In this document: in pieces, positions 31,564 through 40,787 of the stretch
Layout: each line of letters opens with the position of its first letter
How positions within the stretch are numbered: position 1 is the stretch's first letter
Assembly (NCBI GenBank): GCA_030770535.1
Contig: JASVEC010000149.1
Span: forward strand, 1-40,787
Length of the DNA stretch: 40,787 nt
Direction: 5' to 3'
DNA from: Batkoa obscura
Taxonomy: Eukaryota > Entomophthoromycota > Entomophthoromycetes > Entomophthorales > Batkoaceae
The notes under the pieces: model-generated
Told to the model about the DNA's origin: nothing
Databases searched by the model: none
The model's input: only the letters and a program-made list of their open reading frames with translations
Program-made: the position numbers and the translations under genes

Positions 31564-32028
31564 ATATCTTTTCTTTATTTTGTTTTGTTTTATTATAAAA
31601 TTCTATAAACCCTAAGTTATTATAAGTAACTCTTAGAATTGGTGTGAATGAATTACAATGTTTGTATCCTGTACTCCTCCCTATTGTATTGAACTTTTGA
31701 AAAATTTCATTTCGAAGTTTAGTTATGAAAGTTTGCATTTTATTTTTATTTCAATAAAAAACAAAGTCAAACAGATCTATTTATATAATTACATAATTAT
31801 ATAATTATATAGTTATATAGTTATATAGCGCTTAAAAAATGGAAAAGTAATAAAATAAAAAAAAAACAGCCATTTATAGTCTAAACTATAATAGAATAAT
31901 TTAGGACTTGTGCCTAGGTACTTTTATTAAAATGAAAGATTTGATTTTATGGAATTTTAAGCAAAGTTTTTAAAATACAAAATATCTAAAAATTAGATAA
32001 AATAATGAAACTAATCCAGGCAACCCCA
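31564..32028 (-). mobile_element. Chimeric transposon fragment F
   Basis: 31564-31826 is a 5' part in minus orientation (ATG at 31738, MQTFITKLRNEIFQKFN, interrupted by copy E at the GATATA codons). 31827-31871 is a MITE remnant (AGCGCTTAAAAAATGG to CAGCC). 31872-32028 is a 3' end in plus orientation (...CAGGCAACCCC). Segments of opposite polarity are thus joined through a MITE. Confidence 0.75.
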
Positions 32029-32135
32029 TATCTTTTCTTTGTTTTGTTTTGTTTTATTACAAAATTCCATAAACCCTGGGTTGTTATAAGTAGCTGTTAA
32101 AACTAATCTAAATGAATTACAACGTTTATATAAAC
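32029..32135 (-). pseudogene. Further N-terminal transposase fragment
   Basis: Begins ATATCTTTTCTTTGTTTTG, the same site at which copy E interrupts F, and runs about 100 bp into the gene before similarity ends. It indicates that F's 3' end had also landed at this ATAT. Confidence 0.7.
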
Positions 32136-33701
32136 AGTTAATTTTTAGGAATAGTAAAACTTTATAAAATTGTATATACATTTCAAATTTTTATTTTATT
32201 ATTATGATTATTATAATTTTAACATATGGGGATGTATTTTTGTGCTTAAGAATTTTACCAACAAATTTTCCGTTCAAATAGCGCTTAAAGGATGGAAAAA
32301 GTGATGAAGCTAAAAAAAAAATCCCCATATGACATTTTTAAAATAAAGACATGAACATAAAGATACAGTCCAGCCTTATCATTTTATATATTTTAGTATG
32401 TTTTGGAAATCAAATAGCTTCGTACTAAATGGACTTTGAGACAACCTATTTTTAAAATTAAAAAGTTTATAAAAATTTTTCGTATTAAATTTAAAAAGAA
32501 AAAATCTATTTGATTATACTTTTTTTATTAAATATCTTAATTTTTAACTTAATTGTCAAATTTTCCGTGACTCTTATAACCAAAGAAAATAACTATTGCT
32601 CTTTGAATAGAATTCAGTGTAGTTTATTAAATTTACGAAGTTCAAAACGAGGATAACGAGATTAAAAATCTACCTTTAAAGATACCGTACCATAATTTCA
32701 TCACTATAAATAAAGTACTTTGCAGTCCTTGATCCGTTCAGAATTTAGATAAAAAAATTAGTAGCAATTACCATGTTTATTATATATATTTGGGTAAGGT
32801 TTAATATCCTTTTAAACTATCTGAAAAAATTAAATACTGGATAACAGCTTATCTGTGATAAACTATTTTAGACCTAATGTTTTTCCTTAATTAGTAAAAT
32901 ACTCCCATAATCAACAATTGGCTATAGGACATTCAATAATAGTTTTTATTTGCTTTTAAGTGTTTGGAAACGTTATATTTAGTACCATGCTTTTAAACAG
33001 ATTTAAAAATCCTTTCAGCCAATATCAAGCTTAGAGTGATTTTTTCTCCCATGTGTTTGGAAGTTTTCTTTATAAAGTTGATCATATGTAAAACCATAAC
33101 AAACATTAAAAATCTAATTTAATAATCCAATGATGTCTCTTATACTCAAAAATTAATTTATATATTGTGGATAGAATTATTACAAAGATGTATTTGTCCT
33201 ATGGTTATTCTGAATTAAATGGATGTTAATATTTGCTGGAGTTAAGGTCTGGGATTAACAATGCCTCCTTTTATTTTTATAAAAAAATTCTAGGATATTT
33301 ATTCCGGGCAAATCATTTTTAACAAATCCTTCCCATCTTTTATGTTGTGTTACTTTTTAAAATTTTGGTGTTTTCAATTATCATTATTTGCAATCCTGTA
33401 TAAATTTTACATTACCTTCATAATATATCTAAAAAGCTTGATTGGCTTATCTATTATATCTATTAAGTTGTGGAAATTTGGGTTTTATAATATATAATAT
33501 ATAATATGAAATGATATAGATAACTCGATAGCTCACTTGTTTTTATTCATTTTTAACATTGTTCCATTTGTTTTTATATATTAAGTTAATATAGACTTTA
33601 CTTTTTTAATCTCAACTTACCCTTGGGACTCATATTTCATTTTTTATTGGGCATTCCATGAATAATACTTATAGATTACAAAGCTGTGGTATTTAAAATA
33701 T
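32136..33701. other. AT-rich region with one MITE
   Basis: No coding frame recognised; one MITE at 32228-32326 and short AT repeats (TATAATATATAATATATAA near 33.49 kb). Confidence 0.5.
32228..32326. mobile_element. 99-bp MITE, complete
   Basis: GGGGATGTATTTTTGTG to ATCCCC, ATAT on both sides. Confidence 0.88.
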
Positions 33702-33800
33702 GAGAGGATGTATTTTTGTGTTTAAGAATTCTACTAACAAATTTTCCACTCAAATAGCGCTTAAAAAACGGAAAAATAATGAAACCAAAAAAACAGCCCC
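33702..33800. mobile_element. 99-bp MITE, complete
   Basis: GAGAGGATGTATTTTTGTG to CAGCCCC with ATAT on both sides; core CAAATAGCGCTTAAAA. Confidence 0.87.
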
Positions 33801-35176
33801 ATATGTTTTATTAAAGGATTTATAACGATAGCTAAAAATAAAAATTCATCTTAAAACGTATAACTAGTTTGAGGAGATTTATCAGACTTATTATAACGTG
33901 ATTACCAAACTAAATTAAACGAAAAGCCCAAAATGAGTTAAATAATAGTCATGAAATACATTTTGAAAATGTCGAAAATATTGATCCTATCAGAATGTTT
34001 AATATATTAATATTCTAAAAGAGGTCATGAAAGTAATAAAAGGGATATTAACCTGAATATACCAGTTAATGAATTTATGGATCACTAATATAAAATTGTG
34101 AAAAAAATAAAATTATAATGGATAAACACCAATTAAATAATGACACACAATACTAGTTGCCAAATTTGGCCTTGATTTTAGATAAATTTTTACTATACTT
34201 TATAAATTAATATGAGATACAATATATTAATAAATATATATGCTAACCTAATTCAATACTAAAACTAAGCTTATACTAAGGAATTTAGCTTTGAACAATA
34301 AACTATTAAATATGAGGATAACTACTAAATCATACTTATAGGTTTAAGGGAGAAAATTTAATATAAATGAAATGCACGACTATGTAATTATTCACTTTTA
34401 ATTGATGTTTTATTTTAACGCGAAATTATTATTATACATTTAACCTGTTTAGGTTATATCGCTATCAAATATTCTAATTATTATATTTAGCTACTTGATT
34501 TGAGGGATGATTACCATATGTTTATAATTATAAATAATACATTAGGTTAAAGCCATTAAATAAATTATTAAAATTCTAAATTCAATTTAGTAAATAAGTA
34601 AGAGCCCATAGTACTTTACTTATTGATTTATTGTTCAAATTAGAATTACTCACAATTTAATGGATACTTTTATTGGAATTAAATAATAGAAATCTCACTA
34701 TCGAAATATAAAACGTTTATTTTTTACTAGTGATAGCATATTTATGTTATATTTTAATAAAAGCATAATTATAATTTAAATTAGATCATTCAAATATATA
34801 TGAATTAAATAGGTCATGCATGTCATTTTTTAATATTAAATATTAAATTTGTTTGAATTATAAGCTGTTCCTTATTTATTGAATCAAGGGATGTAGGTGA
34901 CCAAAATGATTATGTATGATTTACAAAATTTATTTTTTGTTTTTTATTTTAAATATTTGTAATAAAATATTTGCATGATAAATGATTGTATATATTCAAA
35001 TAAGGATTTCATATATTTAAAAATAGCTTTATTAAAGGATTGCTTAAATATGATTTAAGTATTATATTAGTTAGATGTGTACTATGACTTATAATTAGAA
35101 GCTTAATATAGAAAAGTTCATAGGAACCATGAAAGCAATGATTCCCCGAGGTTATTGAACCAGTTTTATTTAAAAC
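33801..35176. other. 1.4-kb upstream region of the homeobox gene
   Basis: AT-rich, free of the repeat families seen elsewhere; no coding frame. It may hold regulatory DNA for the homeobox gene, but no motif can be named. Confidence 0.5.
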
Positions 35177-35184
35177 TATAAAAG
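35177..35184 (+). promoter_or_regulatory. TATA box of the homeobox gene
   Basis: TATAAAAG stands 36 bp before the ATG at 35213, which predicts a leader of only a few bases. Confidence 0.55.
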
Positions 35185-35212
35185 GAACAAAAATAAAGTG
35201 AATGTCAATAAA

Positions 35213-35566
35213 ATGAACCAAACATTAAATTTACCTAGCATAAGAGATTTGTTCTATGATATTCTAAGTCCAAAAGGCGAAATAATACCATCTAAAGGAA
35301 ATTCAAGTAACTCTGTTAAGTTTATTAACCATGAAGACTTGATTAAATCTCCAGCTAAGAAATATAAAGCTAGTCAAAGGGTACGTAAAACAGCTTATCA
35401 AGAAAACATATTATTAAAGTCTTTCAAGCTCAATCCGTTTCCAACAAAATCTGATAGAGCCCAGTTATCCGAATACTTAAGCTTAGACGAAAGGAAGGTA
35501 CAAATTTGGTTTCAAAATAAAAGGCAAAAGAGTAAGGAATGTCAAATCATTTACTTGTATAAATAA
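35213..35566 (+). CDS. Small homeodomain transcription factor, 117 aa
   Basis: Sequence-specific DNA-binding regulator, nuclear. The homeodomain covers about residues 52-110 and nearly fills the protein: RVRKTAYQENILLKSFKLNP (helix 1 region), TKSDRAQLSEYLSLDERKVQ (helix 2 and turn), and the recognition helix KVQIWFQNKRQKSKE with the invariant Trp, Phe, Asn and basic residues; the usual Arg of WFQNRR is Lys. It is a typical 60-residue domain without the 3-residue TALE insertion. The first 45 residues are Ser/Asn-rich. Start: the first ATG; the frame opens slightly upstream only with non-ATG codons. Right after the domain GAGTAAGGAATG offers a good 5' splice site (GTAAGG), so the true C terminus may lie in a further exon. 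No mating-type HMG or partner gene is nearby. Confidence 0.85.
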   Translation: MNQTLNLPSIRDLFYDILSPKGEIIPSKGNSSNSVKFINHEDLIKSPAKKYKASQRVRKTAYQENILLKSFKLNPFPTKSDRAQLSEYLSLDERKVQIWFQNKRQKSKECQIIYLYK

Positions 35567-35908
35567 AACTTTAATCTCATTTCATCAATTGTTTTTACTT
35601 TATTTATCTACTTTATTTTGGAGCCTTTTTATGTGAAATTTTTTAATTTGGATCAATGTTATAGTTAATAGTCTAAAAGATTATTAGTTAAATTCTTAAA
35701 CACAAAAATATATCCCCATACAGTGCAGTGATGTTTTGTCTATTTTAACGTTTTCTATGTACCATACTTTTTTTCAAAAACCATTAACTTTTAAAGTTTT
35801 ATAATATCTTTTGTAGAATTTGAAATATAAATAAAATATAATTTATTTAACAATAACTAACTTAACAAGTTTTTATACAATTTTTTTCTAAACAATTTTT
35901 ATTAATGT
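35567..35908. other. 3' flank of homeobox gene with MITE remnant
   Basis: AT-rich UTR-like DNA; the only recognisable piece is half a MITE at 35681-35719. Confidence 0.5.
35681..35719. mobile_element. MITE remnant (one end)
   Basis: ATTATTAGTTAAATTCTTAA to TATCCCC; the other half is lost or too decayed to align. Confidence 0.65.
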
Positions 35909-36348
35909 TGTGGAATATCGCTTTGTCAGTCTCATGGTTAATTATAACATAACAATCGCCTAAGCTGTTGTGTTCTCGAGTTCAGAGGAAATCAATCCCA
36001 TGTTCTTATTTTAATTTGTTATGAGAATTTCTAGCTCCATCCAAAAGAATATTATCTTCTCATTTTGATATTTATACTTTTCAGAGTATAAAAGAGTTTA
36101 CAGAGTATAGTAGTTTGAGGCTTTTTAACTGAATTATTCCCTGATATCTCGAACATTTAATAAAGCCACTAAGTTTTCTTAATAGTATTTTACATAGGTT
36201 TTACATTAGTATTGTCTATTCTATTTGTCTTATATAGCTTGTAACCTATTACGTGCTATTCCTCATAAACTAAGACTTTTCGACTTATAGTGTAGTCAAC
36301 CCAGCAATAGCTGTTCTTGACTCCAAACACTGAGCACCAGATTTCACA
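35909..36348. repeat. ~0.45-kb interspersed repeat, copy 3 (possible solo LTR)
   Basis: 440 bp, ends TGTGGAATATCGC and CAGATTTCACA. Its right end joins transposase sequence of copy H (TTACAACTTATTATT); the left flank is unrelated DNA, so H is truncated here. Confidence 0.75.
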
Positions 36349-37617
36349 GTTACAACTTATTATTAAAAATACAAAAAAACTAAAGATGAGCAAACTGAAA
36401 CTATTATACAATATTTACTAAATGATTCAACTATTTCATCAAGATTTAATAAAAAAAAAATGATAGTAAATATTCATCAGATAATATATATATTAAATAA
36501 AAGTAGAAGAATGATATATAATAAATATTTGAATGATTTAAAAGATAAAGCAGTAGCTAGGTCAACATTTTTTAAATATATATCAAGTAGTTTCAAAAAT
36601 CCAGCAAGAAAAACAAATTTATGTAATATATGTGCCCAGTATACAGTTAAAAAAAAGTTATTTGAAAATAAAACAAATACAGCAATAAAAAACAAAGTAG
36701 AAATATAAGTTTTTAATAAAGAAGAAAAGTTATACAAATTACATAAATTCTGTGTTGATACTCAAAAAAAACACATTTAATGAAACTATTAAAAAATTAA
36801 ATACCAAAAGTTGTATAATGATTTTAGATCATTATAACAAACAAGCTATATCGGTATTGGGTAAAATAGAAGATATCAATCAATTAGTTTCAAGATTCGA
36901 GGTTTTTATTTGCGAACATAATAAAATTAATAACTCGATTGTTGATAAAGGGAAAACAGATATAATCTTTAAAAAGTATGAAAGAAACAAAAATACAAAA
37001 AGAATAATAGAGATGCAAGGTATTAAGAAGTATTTACATGTTATTAAACATAATAATAAGCTATATTGTTATCCAGTATCTGATATATCAAAAAAGTGAT
37101 ATATTATAATCAAAGCTATAAGGTCTATAGAAAATAGAAAAATTAAAAGATCAATCCCAGTTTACCTTATAAAAATAATAGAAATCAATTATTAAATGTT
37201 AATATTACTTATGTTAATATTACTTAAGTTATTAATAGTCAAGTTAATAAATAGCAAAGAACAGTAACTGTAATAATATGTAAAAGCTATTATTATATTA
37301 ATTGTACTATATGGGGATGGTTAGTTATAGCTTTGGGCCTAACCACTCCCTCCCATACAGCTATTTATTAACTTGGCAATATATTAATAATGTAATTATA
37401 ATATCAAAATAGTTTATTTATTTGATAATAAATCTACAATGTTGGTTATAAAGCAGTTGATAATAAATGTTTCTCAATAAAACTTTATAAAAATATGTAT
37501 TTATTTACATACTACAATTTTGATTGGTATCAATGTAGATATTATATTGGTAAAAGCCTTGCTAATTCGAAAATTTCTATTAAATTTAGTAGAAATTCAG
37601 CTAACTTAGACATCCCC
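36349..37617 (+). mobile_element. DNA transposon copy H, truncated and internally deleted
   Basis: Begins inside the transposase gene and ends at 37610 in the 3' subterminal part, where a MITE end (CATCCCC, 37611-37617) replaces the terminus. It carries the deletions that define the shortened subfamily (also in copy B) and the extra ~90 bp (about 37.50-37.59 kb) missing from A and D. The foldback is at 37.22-37.38 kb. Confidence 0.82.
36357..37099 (+). pseudogene. Transposase gene of copy H, broken
   Basis: Open pieces 36460-36708 and 36752-37099. The A-run has ten A and TAAC is lost, which keeps the frame locally (NKKKMIVNIHQ). KNKVEI is followed by a stop as in copy A. The catalytic centre is gone: TKSCIMILDHYNKQAISVLG leads straight to KIEDINQL, so the WADTG and HGKS motifs are missing and it cannot be an enzyme. 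Confidence 0.83.
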
Positions 37618-37812
37618 ATATTTATTGTAGTATTATAATATAAACCTATTAAAAATCAAATGATATTACTTATATAAATCGATTTAAATAAAAAAGTCTT
37701 TAAAATTAACTTAAACTTAACAGTTTTATTTTATTTTTATATTAAAGCTTATATCTATTATTTAGTTTACTTTTTATTACCTTTATTTTTATTACTTTAT
37801 ACTTAAATATAT

Positions 37813-37906
37813 GTGGATCTTTTTTTAGTTTTGTCGCTTTTTTTATTTTTTAAGGATTAAAGTGAAGAAATTATAGTAAAATTTTTGAACAAAAAAATAC
37901 ATCCCC
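37813..37906. mobile_element. 94-bp MITE, diverged
   Basis: GTGGATCTTTTTTTAG to CATCCCC. Separated by GTAT from the next MITE, in opposite orientation. Confidence 0.75.
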
Positions 37907-37910
37907 GTAT

Positions 37911-38009
37911 AAAGATGTGTTTTTTTGCTTAGGAATTTTACTAACAATCTTTCCGCTCAAATAGTGCTTAAAAAATGGAAAAAATGATGGAGCCAAAAAA
38001 AAGATCCTC
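37911..38009. mobile_element. 99-bp MITE, ends decayed
   Basis: AAAGATGTGTTTTTTTG to ATCCTC; core CAAATAGTGCTTAAAA; ATAT follows. Confidence 0.77.
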
Positions 38010-38207
38010 ATATAATGCTCTATTGTATATATTTTCAGCTTTTTATTTTTTTAGTTATATTAGGGGGTATCTTAACTTCTATAGTTAGTTTTATAAATTC
38101 ATTTAGCACTTAAAAATTGGTTATTCTTTTGCTTGAAATCAACATATATATTGCTTTATATACTTAGTGTTTATTATTATTAGTAAATATCTGAGTATCT
38201 ACTATAT

Positions 38208-38305
38208 GGGGATGTATTTTTGTGCTTAAGAATTTTACCAACAAATTTTCCGCTTAAATAGCGCTTAAAAAATGAAAAAAATAATGAAGTCAAAAAAACA
38301 CTCTC
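38208..38305. mobile_element. 98-bp MITE, complete
   Basis: GGGGATGTATTTTTGTG to CACTCTC with ATAT on both sides; core TAAATAGCGCTTAAAA. Confidence 0.88.
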
Positions 38306-39697
38306 ATATTTTATCAGTCATATTATAAATCTATTATTTTCAATCTTTTTTCAATCCTATTTCCTAAGCAAACAGCTTTATTGATTAAAATAATAAAATG
38401 TATAAAGATAGGCATCTTTAACTTAAAAAGCTTTAAACTTTCAATTTTTTATATGACATAATTTAAAAGTTACTTGTTTTTTAGATATTTAGTCCAAAGC
38501 ACTCCCTTAAGGGGCCAAAAAAATTATAGACCAAGACGACTTTTGTTAAGTAAAAATCAAAAACTTATGTTAAATGATAATTAGAGGAAAAATCAAAAAG
38601 CAGTTAATTTCCATCGTTAGAAAACATTTTGCAAGCAACTTCATTCCTTCTGAACAAGTGGTTCTCTTAGGGAATAGAGAATTATATATTAGTCAAGATT
38701 TTTTTAGCTAAAATGGTTCTAAGAAGAAAAGGTCTAGTGGATTTTATAAACTGATTTATAGTGATGAAAAGCTAAGGTTTTAGTGTCCTGTATATCCAAG
38801 ATTGTACTAAACCCTACCAAAGACAATATAATAAATTCCAGATGTTAAACTAGGAAACTGATTTTTTTTGTCGAATCTTAGTCTAACTTGAACTAATGGT
38901 ATCTACTTTTTGTTATCTTTTCTTTTATTCACTTAGCTTTTCTTGTTTTAAATGAAGCAAACTTTGTATTCGAATAGGTAACCAAAAAAGGTAAATCATT
39001 AAGTGGATAATTAGGAGTTTAATCATACACACAAATGATAAACATTTATAAAAAATTAATTCTAAACAGCACTTGAATCATTTGGATTTGTTAAAACTAT
39101 ATTATAAGTAAACAAAAGGATTCAAAGCTTACGATAACCTCAAGGCTTTGTACTATCACGGGTAAATTATATTCATAAAAACATTAGTGTTTCTCAAGTT
39201 CCTATTGGTTTTTTGAATAGTAGTTTTATAAAGGTGGAGAATTACAGCAACGAGATGCTTACTATGTTATCTTCCTGATATTTTCCAGGTTAGTCACTTT
39301 TTAAACTTTGGTTTTTGTTTTATTGAAATAAATCCCTGCTTCATTTATTTTTGAACTTAGTACGTTTAGAAAAATGACATTTGATAAAAATATTATTGTT
39401 ATAAGCAACAGCATTATTATTATTCTAACATAAACTTATAAGTCTTATGGGAAATTCTAGTATATATGTATAGTTTTGAGATGGAAATTGCCTTTTTTGC
39501 GATAAATTACTACTCTTTGGACTATTAACTTTTTGTACCTACATTGCTTAGATAAAATTTTCTTCATCTGTACTATATATTAAAAGACTATCCTTTAAAT
39601 ACGTCCAAATAATCAAAGGAAAAGGTCGATATAAAACAAATTACTTTATATAATGGAGCTTTTTTATTCAATTTTAAGGATCAATCTATCAAGATAT
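38306..39697. other. 1.4-kb AT-rich region without recognisable gene
   Basis: No open frame above background, no repeat family and no RNA gene seen. Confidence 0.5.
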
Positions 39698-39793
39698 GGG
39701 GATGTATTTTTTCGTTTAAGAATTTTGCTAATAATCTTTCCACTCAAATAGTGCTTAAAAATGGAAAAAGTAATAAAGACAAAAAACATCTTC
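39698..39793. mobile_element. 96-bp MITE, complete
   Basis: GGGGATGTATTTTTTCG to CATCTTC with ATAT on both sides. Confidence 0.85.
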
Positions 39794-40418
39794 ATATTTA
39801 AATATAACTATTATAATTTTTTATGACTTTTTTAGTGCTAATTTTTATGAGCGAATTATAACCACTTTTAAGCCCTAGTTCATCATATTCCAATCAAACT
39901 TTTAAGATAAAATTTGTTTCTAAATAAGTAGTTAATTAGGTCGTAAAAGAGCTACAACAATTGTACCTTCTTTAATTTTACAGGCTGGTAGTTTTATGAA
40001 GCTATTAATTTATAAATCAATTTCCAGTATAAACTAATATTTTAAAGTTTCCAGTGGTAGTACATAAGTATAAAAACACTATGACTATGAAGTTTGTTTC
40101 GAAAATTTGCCTGTATATAATTTACAAAATTTTAAATAAACGATTGGACTTATTACAATATAATGTTTGGTTATAAAGCCTATACCGAAAAAGTTGTATA
40201 TTATTTGCTACTTAAATTATGATCAATAATGATTTTATATTTAAAAGGGGATTTTAATAATGGCTACACTATACAATTAACCTAATAAGCCATTAAAAAG
40301 ACTGAAAGTACACCAACTCGCCTTCTAACCTTGGATACTACTTTTTTATAGTAATAGACCATCTGGGTGGAACTATATCTGAAATTACACTATTTTCACT
40401 TATGATTTACACACTTTT
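39794..40418. other. AT-rich spacer
   Basis: Nothing recognised. Confidence 0.5.
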
Positions 40419-40439
40419 ATAAACACAAAAATACATCCC
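40419..40439. mobile_element. MITE end fragment
   Basis: AACACAAAAATACATCCC only; the rest is missing. Confidence 0.55.
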
Positions 40440-40472
40440 TTAATATTAGGTTTAATTACAAAATGTCCACTT

Positions 40473-40554
40473 TTTAAGAATTTTACCAACAAATTTTCCG
40501 CTTAAATGGCGCTTAGAAAATGGAAAAAATAATGAAGTCAAAAAAAACACTCTC
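40473..40554. mobile_element. MITE, left end lost
   Basis: Starts at TTAAGAATTTTACCAAC and is complete to CACTCTC; core TAAATGGCGCTTAG. AAAT follows on the right. Confidence 0.78.
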
Positions 40555-40787
40555 AAATATTGAGTTTGAATTTCTGAAGTGCTGCTGGTTTTTAAAATTA
40601 ACTAATACTTTATTGTGGTTTTTGTTAAGCCAATAATGACAAATTTCGTTATAATAAAGCCTTTTTGTTTTCATATCATCATATATATAGATTATTGTTA
40701 TATTTATTTTTCATACAATTTTTAATTTGAAACAAAATAATTACTATGAGTTAAAATATCACTTTGAGGCATGAATTTTGTGGAAAA

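Noticed and set aside
8270-40554. Regularly recurring ~98-bp palindromic units as a CRISPR array or as RNA genes
   Set aside because: Units are dispersed, in both orientations, flanked by target duplications and inserted in other elements: the behaviour of a MITE.
1-40787. tRNA, rRNA or snRNA genes
   Set aside because: No TPsiC/anticodon arrangement, rRNA core or U-snRNA signature found by eye; a covariance-model scan could still find one.

Overview
The window is about 75% A+T and eukaryotic. Spliceosomal introns of 48-59 bp, a single-exon F-box protein, a Msg5-like dual-specificity phosphatase, a sterol-desaturase-family enzyme and a TALE-unlike homeodomain protein all point to a fungus. 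Very low GC, asparagine-rich proteins and heavy transposon load suit an early-diverging lineage (Zoopagomycota or Mucoromycota type). That placement is inference; the sequence gives no species.

Layout. 1-8.1 kb is the gene-bearing part: SNW1/SKIP splicing factor (minus, 7 exons), an unrecognised Asn-rich protein (plus), an F-box/LRR-like protein (plus), a dual-specificity phosphatase (plus) and an integral-membrane di-iron hydroxylase (minus). 8.2-17.9 kb is a nest of copies of one DNA transposon family, broken by insertions of a ~98-bp MITE and by a ~0.45-kb repeat with TG...CA ends. 17.9-25.4 kb is a nearly element-free AT-rich stretch without a recognisable gene. 25.5-32.3 kb is a second transposon nest, containing two transposon copies in opposite orientation whose 1.93-kb 5' parts look identical. 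35.2 kb carries a small homeobox gene. 35.7-40.8 kb holds one more transposon relic, the third 0.45-kb repeat and scattered MITEs.

The most interesting material is the transposon/MITE pair. The transposon is ~2.5 kb, has GGGG-starting inverted ends and encodes a ~565-residue DDE-type transposase with a CxxC...HxxC zinc-binding segment and an HGKSIVDGHFG motif. The 98-bp MITE has GGG ends and a palindromic core. Paralogous copies of the transposon without the MITE serve as empty sites and show that the MITE makes a 4-bp ATAT/AAAT target duplication. The transposon is flanked by the same kind of 4-mer, so it is the likely source of the mobilising enzyme. The two elements repeatedly insert into each other at the same few ATAT sites. 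The transposase copies I could follow in detail (9.1, 26.5, 29.1, 36.3 kb) are all broken, and the remaining copies are deleted or truncated, so a source of active transposase must lie outside the window if the family is still moving.

Host genes show no operon logic and no shared pathway. All coordinates and alignments were made by eye; no database or alignment program was run.
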